Assembly (NCBI GenBank): GCA_016934895.1
Contig: JAFGRZ010000220.1
Coordinates: 1 to 7,576, forward strand
Direction: 5' to 3'
DNA length: 7,576 nt
DNA from: Candidatus Aminicenantota bacterium
Lineage (GTDB): Bacteria > Acidobacteriota > Aminicenantia > Aminicenantales > UBA8522
The position numbers and the translations under genes were made by a program. Below, in pieces: positions 1 to 6,460 of this stretch; position 1 is the first letter of the stretch; each line of letters opens with the position of its first letter. The notes under the pieces are model-generated. The model did not search any database and was not told where the DNA came from. It was given only the letters and a program-made list of their open reading frames with translations.

Positions 1-60
1 AAGAAAGAAACCTCCCCGGATATCGATAGATAGAATACCGGGACAACCTCCCGCGTGATT

Positions 61-147
61 GCCGAAGTGGTGGAATTGGTAGACACGCTAGCTTGAGGGG
101 CTAGTTCCTGGCATACGGGAGTAGGGGTTCGAGTCCCCTCTTCGGCA
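61..147 (+). tRNA. tRNA-Leu, anticodon GAG
   Basis: The sequence folds as a class II tRNA. The 7-bp acceptor stem pairs GCCGAAG (61-67) with CTTCGGC (140-146), and the discriminator base is A147. The D arm contains the GGAATTGGTAGAC-type loop. The anticodon stem pairs CTAGC (88-92) with GCTAG (100-104) around the loop TTGAGGG, giving anticodon GAG at 95-97, which reads CUC and CUU leucine codons. A long variable arm, typical of Leu and Ser tRNAs, lies around 105-123. The T arm is GGGG-TTCGAGT-CCCC. The bases after A147 are TTT, so the 3' CCA is not encoded and must be added by CCA nucleotidyltransferase. A possible -10 hexamer TAGAAT (31-36) lies upstream without a clear -35. The gene is convergent with the thioredoxin gene, 29 bp away. 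Confidence 0.97.
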
Positions 148-176
148 TTTCCCCTTCCTCTCGATCCTTCGATTTC

Positions 177-620
177 TCAGGACCGGCTGGCCACCCAGAG
201 GGAAAAGTCCGCTTCCTGCATAGCGCCGCTCGTCCGGCCTCTTTCACTTCCCCTGGAGAGGATGACGAACGTGGGGACCGCCTGGATTCCGAACTGAGCG
301 GCGAGCCTCGGAATCCGGTCCGTGTTCACCCTGACGACCATGATCTCACCGGCCCGCCGTTTGGCCAGGCGCTCGAGGATCGGGTGCATCATCAGACAAG
401 GAGCGCAGGACAGCGAGTAAAAATCGACCAGGATCGGGAGGCCGGATTTCTGGAAAAGGGTGATCAGATCCTCTTCGGAAGGCTCGAGGACGCTGCCCGG
501 AGCCGGGAGGGGCGTCCGGCAGCGTCCGCAGACGACTTTCTTCCCCGCTTCGGCGGCTTCCAAGGGGAAGGCGTTGGTCGCGCCGCAGCGGGGACAAGCG
601 ACTTTGGCTTTCTCCGTCAT
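177..620 (-). CDS. trxC: Thioredoxin-2-like protein with N-terminal zinc ribbon, CAPC active site
   Basis: This is a 147-residue cytoplasmic thiol-disulfide protein with no signal peptide. Residues 9-34 hold two CxxC pairs (C9-PR-C12 and C31-GR-C34), the zinc ribbon that marks thioredoxin 2. The thioredoxin fold follows from about residue 46. It has the buried Asp (D66 in VDFY), the redox pair C72-A-P-C75 and the cis-proline P116 in AVPT. The usual W-C-G-P-C is S-C-A-P-C here, so both the Trp and the Gly are replaced. The chosen start is ATG at 618-620, which has GAGGGAAG about 5-9 bases upstream and gives the family-typical N-terminus MTEKAKVACPRCG. An in-frame GTG at 633-635 forms a 4-base GTGA overlap with the upstream stop codon and would add five residues (MREDA). 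It is a real alternative. The gene follows the tricorn protease gene directly and is almost certainly co-transcribed with it. The family assignment is firm, while the partner proteins are unknown. Confidence 0.9.
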   Translation of the reverse strand: MTEKAKVACPRCGATNAFPLEAAEAGKKVVCGRCRTPLPAPGSVLEPSEEDLITLFQKSGLPILVDFYSLSCAPCLMMHPILERLAKRRAGEIMVVRVNTDRIPRLAAQFGIQAVPTFVILSRGSERGRTSGAMQEADFSLWVASRS

Positions 621-631
621 CGCGTCTTCCC

Positions 632-3600
632 TCACTTCACCCGCACCGGATACGGCGGGACCGGCGGGATCGTCACTTCCTGGGTCTTGAGCTCTTCCAG
701 GATCACCTCGACGGCCTTGTTGAGCTGCTCGTCGATTCCCGCGAATTCCTTGGCCGGATCATTGTCCACGAAGATATCGGGCTCGACGCCCGCGCCCTCC
801 ATGATCCAGGATTTTCCGTCCAGTCCGAACGGCGCGAACTCCGGCTTGAAGATCTGGCCGCCGTCGAGGAGGGGCAGCGGGCCCCGGATGCCGACGACCC
901 CGCCCCAGGTCCTTTTGCCGATGAGCTTCCCGAGCCCGTAGCGCTTGAAGCGGTAGGGGAAGATGTCGCCGTCGGACGCCGAGAACTCGTTCATCAGACA
1001 GACCATGGGTCCCAGAAAAAGGCCGTCGGGATCGGGCCGGGCGATGGTGTCGCGCGACATCTCGTACATGGCGATCTCTCTCCTCAGCCGCTCGATGATG
1101 AGCGGCGAGACGCTCCCCCCCCCGTTGCCGCGGACATCGATGATGAGGGCTTTTTTCCGGAGCTGGGGATAGTAGTGCTTGGCGAACTCGTTCAACCCGG
1201 GAACCCCCATGTCGGGGATGTGGATGTAGCCGACCCGTCCGCCGGTCGCCTTGTCCACTTTCTCGATGTTCTCCTGGACCATCGTGTAATAATAGAGCGG
1301 CTGTTCGTTTTCGATGGGGACGACGACGACATCCCGGCTCCCTTTCTCCTCCGGGCGGGCGTTGACCTTGAGAGTGACCTGTCTTCCCACCTGGTTGAGA
1401 AGGGCTTCGTGGATGTCTTTGAACGCGTTCGCGGGAGCGCCGTTTATGGCGACGATAACCTCGCCTTCCTTGACGTTGACGCCGATCTCGGTCAGGGGCG
1501 AGCGGAGCGTCCGGTTCCAGTTCTGGCCGCGCAGGATCTTCGTGATCTTGTATGCGCCGGTCGCGGCATCCCGCTCGAATCGGGCGCCCAGCATCCCGAC
1601 CTTGACCTTGGGCGGCGCCGGCATCTCCCCGCCTCCGACATAGGTGTGGCCGGTGTTCAGCTCGCCGATCATCTCGCCGATGACGTAGGTCAGGTCGGCC
1701 CGGTGGTTGGCGGCTTCGGCCAGGGGCCTGTAACGCTCCCTCATGGCCGGCCAGTCGACGCCGTGCATGTTCGGCGCGTAAAAGAAATATTTCATCTGAC
1801 GCCAGCTTTCCTCGAAGATCTGCTTCCATTCGGCCTTGAGGTCAAGCCCCACTTCCATAGCGGAGAGGTCGAGCTTCTCCTCGACCTTGACGGGCGCTTT
1901 CGGCAGGTCGATGATGGCGTAGGCGTCGTCCTTGGCCACCAGCATCTTTTTCTGGTCGGCCGAGATCTCATAGCCGTTGACCGCGCCCAGGTCGGTCTCT
2001 TTTTTTTCGGCGAGATCGTACATCATGAGGGATGTCTGCCGGTCCCGGTCCCCTCTCTTGAGATAGTAGACGATGTCGCCGACCGAGGCGATGCTTCCAT
2101 AGTTGGAAACCTCGACGGGCAGTCCGACCAGGCGGGACTTGAGCCCCTCCGGGTCGACCTTGAGGATCACTTCCTTTTTGGCTTCGTCGGCTTTTGCTTC
2201 CTCCGGTTTCGCCTTCTTTTCCGTTTTGGCGGCGGGTTTTTCGGGCTCCTTCTTCACTTCCACCTCGTCGCTCTTCGGCTCGAAGGGCGATTTCGTGTCG
2301 GCGGCCAGGGTGACGAGGTAGAGCCGGGACATGGCGCCGTAGGCGAAGTTGTATTCCGTCCGGCTGAAAATGGGGTTGAAATCCCGGTCGGAGACGAAAA
2401 AGAGGTACTTTCCGTCCGTGCTGAAGCAGGGATTGTAAGACGCGTACCAGCCGTCCGTCACTTCGAACGTTTTTTTGTCGGCGAGGGAATAAAGATAGAC
2501 TTTCGGCTCCCCCGCGGCCTCGGGCTTGGCGTAGGCGATCCAGCGGCTGTCCGGCGACCAGACGAAGGTCATGATCTCGCCGATATCCCCCTTGGCGATC
2601 GTGAGGACCTCTTTGGTCGCGACATCGATATAGTTCAGCCGGAGCAGCTTGTCGTCCCACATGATCTTCTTGCCGTCGGGCGACCAGAAGAGTTGGTATT
2701 TATAGGTGTCGGCGTTCCTGGTGAGCTGGAGCGGCTCGCCCTGTCCGTCCTGGGGCATGATGTAGATCTCGTCCTCGCCGCTCTTGTCGGAGACAAAGGC
2801 GATGGAGCGGCCGTCGGGCGACCACTTGGAGTTCCGTTCGTGGATGCCGGGAGTCCGGGTGAGGTTCCGGGTGTTGCCGTGCTTGGCGGGGACGGTGAAG
2901 ATGTCGCCGCGCGCCCCGAAGAGGGCCCGCTTGCCGTCGGGAGCGATCTCGAAGTTGGTCACCTTGTCCGCGACCTTGGCCAGCCGCGTCCGGCCGGAGA
3001 GGAGGTCGTCGGCGATTACGACCGGGACCTTGGCCGCTTGGCCGGAGGCCAGGTCAAAGCGGTAAATGAATCCGCCGTTCTCGAAGACGATGGCCTTCGG
3101 GCCGAGCGAAGGGAATTTGACATCGAAGTCCGTGAAATCGGTCAGCTTTTTCGTTTCTTTGGTTGAAAGGTCATAGGAATAGAGGTTCATCCGCTTGTTC
3201 TCGTCCCGGTCGGACAGGAAGTAGATCGTGTCGCCGCTCCACATGGGGATGATGTCCAGGGCGGGGCTGGCGGCGATACTTTCGGTGGTTTTCGCTTCGA
3301 AGTCATAGATCCAGATGTCGTCGGCCATGCCCCCGCGGTAACGCTTCCAGGTGCGGAATTCGCGGAAGATCCGGTTGTAGGCCAACCTTTTCCCGTCGGG
3401 CGAGAACGAGCAGAAGCCGCCCCGGGGAAGCGGGAGCTGAGCGGGCATTCCGCCTTCCGCGGGGACGAGATAGAGCTGGCCGAGGAAGTCGTTCCATTCC
3501 CGCATCCGCGAGCGGAAGACAACGCTCTTGCCGTCGCTCGTCCAGCCCATGACCAGGTTGTTCGGCCCCATCCGGTCGGAGATGTCGTCGCGGCCGAGGG

Positions 3601-3931
3601 TCGGAGTGTAGGTCAGGCGCTTGGGGACTCCCCCTTCGGCCGGGATCAGGTAGACCTCGCGGTTGCCGTCGTATTCGCCGGTGAAGGCGATGTGCCGGCC
3701 ATCCGGAGAAAAACGGGCGAAGGACTCGTATCCCTCGTGGGTGGTCAGCTTCCGGGCGATCCCGCCCGAAAGCGGGACGGAGTAGAGATCCCCGGCATGG
3801 CTGAAGGCGATCTGGTCGTCGGAGACGGTCGGAAAGCGGAGCAGGCGCGCTTCCTCGGGCGCATAGGCGTTCAGGACCAGCAAAGAAAGGAACAAAAAGG
3901 AAAGAGATGCGATCTTGGCGGCGAATTTCAT
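632..3931 (-). CDS. Tricorn protease homologue, exported, S41 family
   Basis: This is a 1099-residue serine peptidase close in length to Thermoplasma tricorn (about 1070). Residues 1-24 form a Sec signal peptide (basic MKFAAK, a Leu/Phe core, ending NAYA), so it probably acts in the periplasm. Residues 30-550 hold beta-propeller repeats with SPDG signatures near 74, 178, 370, 418, 460 (SPDS) and 504. A Lys/Glu/Ala-rich linker covers about 553-586. A helical C1-type domain lies at about 690-770, a PDZ domain at about 773-870, and the S41 catalytic domain follows. The catalytic residues inferred by motif are H762 (NTGHTY), the oxyanion Gly-rich DVRGNGGGS (932-940), nucleophile S986 in SASDGD and E1045 in MEGAGVEPD. 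Their spacing of 224 and 59 residues matches tricorn H746, S965 and E1023. The residue before the His is Gly, where tricorn has S745. The start ATG at 3929-3931 has a strong GGGAGG seven bases upstream. In tricorn, substrates are oligopeptides, and exported bacterial homologues probably degrade or scavenge peptides. The gene probably heads a two-gene operon with the thioredoxin. Confidence 0.95.
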   Translation of the reverse strand: MKFAAKIASLSFLFLSLLVLNAYAPEEARLLRFPTVSDDQIAFSHAGDLYSVPLSGGIARKLTTHEGYESFARFSPDGRHIAFTGEYDGNREVYLIPAEGGVPKRLTYTPTLGRDDISDRMGPNNLVMGWTSDGKSVVFRSRMREWNDFLGQLYLVPAEGGMPAQLPLPRGGFCSFSPDGKRLAYNRIFREFRTWKRYRGGMADDIWIYDFEAKTTESIAASPALDIIPMWSGDTIYFLSDRDENKRMNLYSYDLSTKETKKLTDFTDFDVKFPSLGPKAIVFENGGFIYRFDLASGQAAKVPVVIADDLLSGRTRLAKVADKVTNFEIAPDGKRALFGARGDIFTVPAKHGNTRNLTRTPGIHERNSKWSPDGRSIAFVSDKSGEDEIYIMPQDGQGEPLQLTRNADTYKYQLFWSPDGKKIMWDDKLLRLNYIDVATKEVLTIAKGDIGEIMTFVWSPDSRWIAYAKPEAAGEPKVYLYSLADKKTFEVTDGWYASYNPCFSTDGKYLFFVSDRDFNPIFSRTEYNFAYGAMSRLYLVTLAADTKSPFEPKSDEVEVKKEPEKPAAKTEKKAKPEEAKADEAKKEVILKVDPEGLKSRLVGLPVEVSNYGSIASVGDIVYYLKRGDRDRQTSLMMYDLAEKKETDLGAVNGYEISADQKKMLVAKDDAYAIIDLPKAPVKVEEKLDLSAMEVGLDLKAEWKQIFEESWRQMKYFFYAPNMHGVDWPAMRERYRPLAEAANHRADLTYVIGEMIGELNTGHTYVGGGEMPAPPKVKVGMLGARFERDAATGAYKITKILRGQNWNRTLRSPLTEIGVNVKEGEVIVAINGAPANAFKDIHEALLNQVGRQVTLKVNARPEEKGSRDVVVVPIENEQPLYYYTMVQENIEKVDKATGGRVGYIHIPDMGVPGLNEFAKHYYPQLRKKALIIDVRGNGGGSVSPLIIERLRREIAMYEMSRDTIARPDPDGLFLGPMVCLMNEFSASDGDIFPYRFKRYGLGKLIGKRTWGGVVGIRGPLPLLDGGQIFKPEFAPFGLDGKSWIMEGAGVEPDIFVDNDPAKEFAGIDEQLNKAVEVILEELKTQEVTIPPVPPYPVRVK

Positions 3932-3980
3932 CGGAAAACCTCCCGGCGTTCAGTCATTAAGCATGGCGCAAACTGAAGTC

Positions 3981-4165
3981 AGAATATATCCTGACCGTCT
4001 CACACTTTTTGGCGAACGACAAGAGCGAAATGGGGACGTGACCGGAAAATTTGCAGGACACGATCCCATTTCCGGAGAAATGGGTCATGTCCCGATTTTC
4101 CGGATCATGTCCCCGGATTTCGCATGCCGGAAACCAGGAAAGTGTTAGACAGTCAGGAATATATC
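3981..4165. repeat. 185-bp imperfect palindrome, MITE-like or REP-like element
   Basis: Almost the whole stretch is self-complementary around a centre at about 4074. The core hairpin pairs GGACACGATCCCATTTC (4056-4072) with GAAATGGGTCATGTCC (4077-4092) across a CGGA loop, with one mismatch or wobble and one bulge. A second shell pairs 4028-4050 with 4095-4120 (GGGGACGTGA-CCGGAAAAT against ATTTTCCGGATCATGTCCCC). The outer arms pair 3981-4008 with about 4138-4165 (ATATATCCTGACCGTCT against AGACAGTCAGGAATATAT). Left and right arms align over their full length with small bulges. No open frame in it looks coding. Recurring GGGGACRTGA-type units resemble the palindromic repeats found near REP-associated transposases in many bacteria, but no transposase is present and no clear target duplication flanks it. 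It fills most of the 313-bp gap between the alkD-like and tricorn genes. Confidence 0.8.
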
Positions 4166-4186
4166 AGATTGACCGTTCAGAGACAA
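4158..4186 (-). promoter_or_regulatory. Candidate sigma70-type promoter toward the tricorn gene
   Basis: Read on the minus strand, TTGTCT (4181-4186) is followed by a 17-base spacer and TATATT (4158-4163), matching the consensus at 4 of 6 and 5 of 6 positions. Initiation near 4151 would give a leader of about 220 bases that carries nearly all of the palindrome before the tricorn start codon. The -10 lies inside the outer palindrome arm. The 50 bases between the palindrome and the tricorn gene hold no better promoter. AT-rich hexamers arise by chance, so this is tentative. Confidence 0.35.
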
Positions 4187-4244
4187 CCTGAATTCAATGA
4201 ATATCCGAGGCTTGTTGCTTGGCGGCTATTTTAGCTGTTTGAGA

Positions 4245-4985
4245 CTACTTGGTGCCCAGGAGGAGGGCCTTTCTTTTCGCCTCGGGATAACGCTCGATGG
4301 CGTAGCGGAGGGTCGTCCGCGGGATGGAGGGGCCGCGCCCGCGCAGGAATCTCTCCAGCCTCACCATATCCGCCTTCCCGGCCTCGCGCAGAAGCCAGCC
4401 GTTGGCCTTCTGGATGAGGTCGTCGGGATCGGCGAAATGGGAGCCGGCGATCTCATAGATGGCGTCGAGGTATGCGGGCTTCTTGGCCAGCTTGATGAAC
4501 GAGACGATCGAAGCCCTGCGGACCCAGCGGTTCGGCGATTTCGTCCACCCCCTCATCTCCTTGAGCAGGTCCGGATATTTTTCGAGCAGCGCTCCCATCG
4601 AGTTCGGACAGAGAAGATCGACCAGCGCCCAGGTGTCGCAAAAGTCGGCTTCAAGCCAGCGTTTGACCGTCGCGAAAACCGATGTCGGGAAGTCTTTCCG
4701 GTATCTTTCAAAGATTAAAATGCCGAGACCCCTGGCTTCATGGTAGGGATTTCTCAACATGATAGAGCAGAAATCCGTCGCCTCTTTGATGCCCCAGTCT
4801 GCCCTAATCTTTTCATAGATGTGTCTGCCGAGCTCCCTCAGGTCGGGTGAAGAAATGCCCAAAAATTGGGCCTCTTCCTTGAAATACCTTTGGGCGCCCG
4901 CGGCTTTGAGCGGATCGGCGAGCTTTTTGAGACGGCGGATGCACTCGTCGGCTATCTTCCGGGGGGAAAATTCCGGTGTGTTCAT
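4245..4985 (-). CDS. alkD: AlkD-type DNA alkylation repair glycosylase
   Basis: This 246-residue protein belongs to the DNA alkylation repair family of HEAT-like helical repeats. The family excises N3- and N7-alkylated purines in base excision repair in the cytoplasm. It covers the full usual length. The landmarks of Bacillus cereus AlkD are visible at a near-constant offset of ten: W119 and D123 in DTWALVDLLC (AlkD W109, D113), R156/R157 in RWVRR (AlkD R148) and W197 in QKANGWLLREAGK (AlkD W187). The catalytic Asp and the aromatic cradle that holds the lesion are therefore present, and activity is expected. ATG at 4983-4985 is the first start after the upstream gene's stop codon. It has no convincing Shine-Dalgarno sequence, which suggests translation depends on coupling to the upstream gene 33 bp away. 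The stop is TAG at 4245-4247, with no clear terminator after it. The family call is firm; substrate range cannot be read from sequence. Confidence 0.93.
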   Translation of the reverse strand: MNTPEFSPRKIADECIRRLKKLADPLKAAGAQRYFKEEAQFLGISSPDLRELGRHIYEKIRADWGIKEATDFCSIMLRNPYHEARGLGILIFERYRKDFPTSVFATVKRWLEADFCDTWALVDLLCPNSMGALLEKYPDLLKEMRGWTKSPNRWVRRASIVSFIKLAKKPAYLDAIYEIAGSHFADPDDLIQKANGWLLREAGKADMVRLERFLRGRGPSIPRTTLRYAIERYPEAKRKALLLGTK

Positions 4986-5018
4986 TGTCTGCGGAGCGGT
5001 CTCGCCGGGGGCGATGAC

Positions 5019-6347
5019 TCAATAATCGAATGTGATCAGGCCGACCTTATCAACCAACTGTTGGCGGATGTCTTCCTTGGTGATCCGGCCCTCTTTTTCG
5101 GCTTTGACGGCCTTGAAAAGCTCATAGGTGGTCAGCAGTCCGTTGCCGTCCTTGGCCGCCTCGCCGATCTGGTTTTCGGAAAACGGGACCTCCCTCAATT
5201 TGGCTTCGGTCTGGATGAAATAATTGCCGATGAGGAGGGCTTTCATCCTGGTATTGTTGAATTCCTGCATGCGCCGGCCCTTGAACCGCTGGAGCAGCAG
5301 GCAATCCTCTTCCGCCGCCCCGGTCTTGCCGCTTCTGACCATGATCATGGTGATCGGCGCATCCCGGATGAGCGTTTCGACAGACTCCTCGTTCCCCTCC
5401 AAAAGCCAGATGTCTTCTTCCCGGACCCGGATGACGCGTTTCCAGTATTCGTTGACGTCGACGACATTGGTCCAGTCGAGATACCGGAAAGCCTTGATCA
5501 CGGCCTGCTGGAGATCCTTGCCTTCGGCAATAAGCAGTTGATTGAACGGCTCCTGTTCGGCCGCTTTGATCTCGTCGATCTTTCCCTCCAGCTCGCGCAT
5601 GGTCTGGCGGTGGCGGACGTTCTCATCCTCCATCTGTTTGAAAACATCAACGAGGGCGGGAAAAATGTAATCATAAGAATCCAGCCAAGCATCTTCTTCA
5701 TGGGCCGTCAGTTGAGGAGCCAGCTCGGGGAGCACGCGATCCAGGACAAAGGCGGCCACTTCGATGTTCTTTTCCCCAAACCAAGGAAGCAAAAGATAAA
5801 ATCCCTTGCCCTTGCGAAGCATCACGGACACCGGGCGTTTCCGGATGCTTTCGGCCAGAACAAGGAGCTCGCCCTCTCCGGGCGGATCCCATTCACTGAG
5901 CTGGATGACCTTGCCGAGGTTGTTTTCCTCGGGGAAGAGCTCGAAAGCATGGGAGATAAAGGCTCTGTAGCGCGAAAAGATGCTGCTGAACGGTTCATCC
6001 TGGACTGCAAGGATCTTGTCCGGCAGTTCGTTCGCCTCGAACCGGAGATGGGGGATGTCACCGACAAGGCCGGTGATATGAAATTCGCGGCAGTCGCCGA
6101 TGAAACAGATGACCGCGCCGCCGTCCTCGACCATTCTTTCGAACTCGGCGGCGTCGTCCTCATGGAGCCCGGCGGGCTCGTTTTTCACATTGGCTTGATA
6201 GAGGACAACCCGGCAACCCTGGGGCGGGCGCAGACTCTCCGCCCGGCCCGACTTCCAGTTGGTCTCCCTGAGCTCGAGGTCGAATTTTCTTTCCTGGAGT
6301 TGCCGGGATTCGCTTTCCTTGAAATCCACGAGTAGAATTCTGCTCAT
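5019..6347 (-). CDS. Unrecognised protein: amidotransferase-like domain, coiled coil, degenerate nuclease-like domain
   Basis: I do not recognise a named family for this 442-residue protein. It has no signal peptide or membrane segment. Residues 1-213 alternate strands and helices like a Rossmann or class I glutamine-amidotransferase-like (ThuA-type) fold, with VVLYQANV (47-54), MVEDGGAVICFIGD (72-85) and GKGFYLLLPWFG (180-191). No Cys-His-Glu triad is obvious, so it may bind rather than catalyse. Residues 234-265 are charged and helical, probably a short coiled coil. Residues 270-442 follow the order of PD-(D/E)XK nuclease-like domains: a helix with EGKDLQQAV (275-283), EEDIWL (310-315), a strand then SGKTG (339-343), KALLIGNYF (369-377), PFSENQI (388-394) and LLTTYELF (404-411). 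The expected E-x-K before the GKTG is replaced by IMVRS, so nuclease activity is doubtful. ATG at 6345-6347 follows GAGGG with good spacing. The gene opens a likely operon with the AlkD-type gene and has its own promoter. Confidence 0.85.
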   Translation of the reverse strand: MSRILLVDFKESESRQLQERKFDLELRETNWKSGRAESLRPPQGCRVVLYQANVKNEPAGLHEDDAAEFERMVEDGGAVICFIGDCREFHITGLVGDIPHLRFEANELPDKILAVQDEPFSSIFSRYRAFISHAFELFPEENNLGKVIQLSEWDPPGEGELLVLAESIRKRPVSVMLRKGKGFYLLLPWFGEKNIEVAAFVLDRVLPELAPQLTAHEEDAWLDSYDYIFPALVDVFKQMEDENVRHRQTMRELEGKIDEIKAAEQEPFNQLLIAEGKDLQQAVIKAFRYLDWTNVVDVNEYWKRVIRVREEDIWLLEGNEESVETLIRDAPITMIMVRSGKTGAAEEDCLLLQRFKGRRMQEFNNTRMKALLIGNYFIQTEAKLREVPFSENQIGEAAKDGNGLLTTYELFKAVKAEKEGRITKEDIRQQLVDKVGLITFDY

Positions 6348-6414
6348 GATGCTACCCTCTTTATTTAGTCGCCAGACGGCACGAATTTCTGACCATGCAT
6401 TTTCCGGGCGGAAA

Positions 6415-6445
6415 CCGGGTTAAATCCTATATATTAAAAACCCGG
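6415..6445. repeat. Perfect 7-bp inverted repeat around the -10 box
   Basis: CCGGGTT (6415-6421) and AACCCGG (6439-6445) are exact inverted copies separated by 17 bases, and the TATATA -10 hexamer (6428-6433) sits at the centre. The layout would suit an operator for a dimeric repressor. The right half also overlaps the T-tract side of the upstream terminator, so part of the symmetry may come from that. Confidence 0.4.
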
Positions 6446-6456
6446 CCTCCAGTCAA
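6428..6456 (-). promoter_or_regulatory. Strong sigma70-like promoter for the 5019-6347 and alkD-like unit
   Basis: On the minus strand TTGACT (6451-6456) is followed by a 17-base spacer and TATATA (6428-6433), 5 of 6 matches in each hexamer with ideal spacing. The predicted transcript starts near 6421, about 75 bases before the ATG at 6347. The -35 hexamer falls inside the terminator hairpin of the preceding gene. Confidence 0.7.
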
Positions 6457-6460
6457 GGCC
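6436..6460 (-). terminator. Intrinsic terminator of the exported-protein gene
   Basis: On the minus strand GGCCT...AGGCC (6444-6460) forms a short stem of 5-6 pairs with a small loop, followed by GGGTTTTTAA (T run at 6436-6440). The stem begins at the last base of the TAG stop codon of the 6460-7026 gene. The stem is short, so termination may be partial. Confidence 0.5.

Noticed and set aside
61..176. tRNA-Leu 3' end as an integration site
   Set aside because: No second copy of the tRNA 3' end, integrase or phage gene is visible in the window.
148..176. Terminator between tRNA-Leu and the thioredoxin gene
   Set aside because: The 29-bp gap has pyrimidine-rich sequence but no stable stem followed by a T run on either strand.
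1175..3166. A 663-codon open frame on the plus strand opposite the tricorn gene
   Set aside because: It lies wholly antisense to a gene with clear domains, signal peptide and catalytic motifs. Its translation is rich in Gly, Val, Asp and Phe without family signatures, as expected for a shadow frame in GC-rich DNA.
3915..4148. A 77-codon plus-strand frame across the palindrome
   Set aside because: It starts antisense inside the tricorn signal peptide and its body is the palindromic repeat; no recognisable protein features.
5317..5331. SGKTG in the unknown protein as a P-loop
   Set aside because: There is no Gly at the first position of GxxxxGKT/S and no Walker B motif follows. The element order fits a nuclease-like fold better.
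4866..6335. A 489-codon open frame on the plus strand across the alkD-like and unknown genes
   Set aside because: It runs antisense across two minus-strand genes and their junction, has no ribosome site, and the minus-strand frames have strong signals (promoter, Shine-Dalgarno, AlkD motifs).
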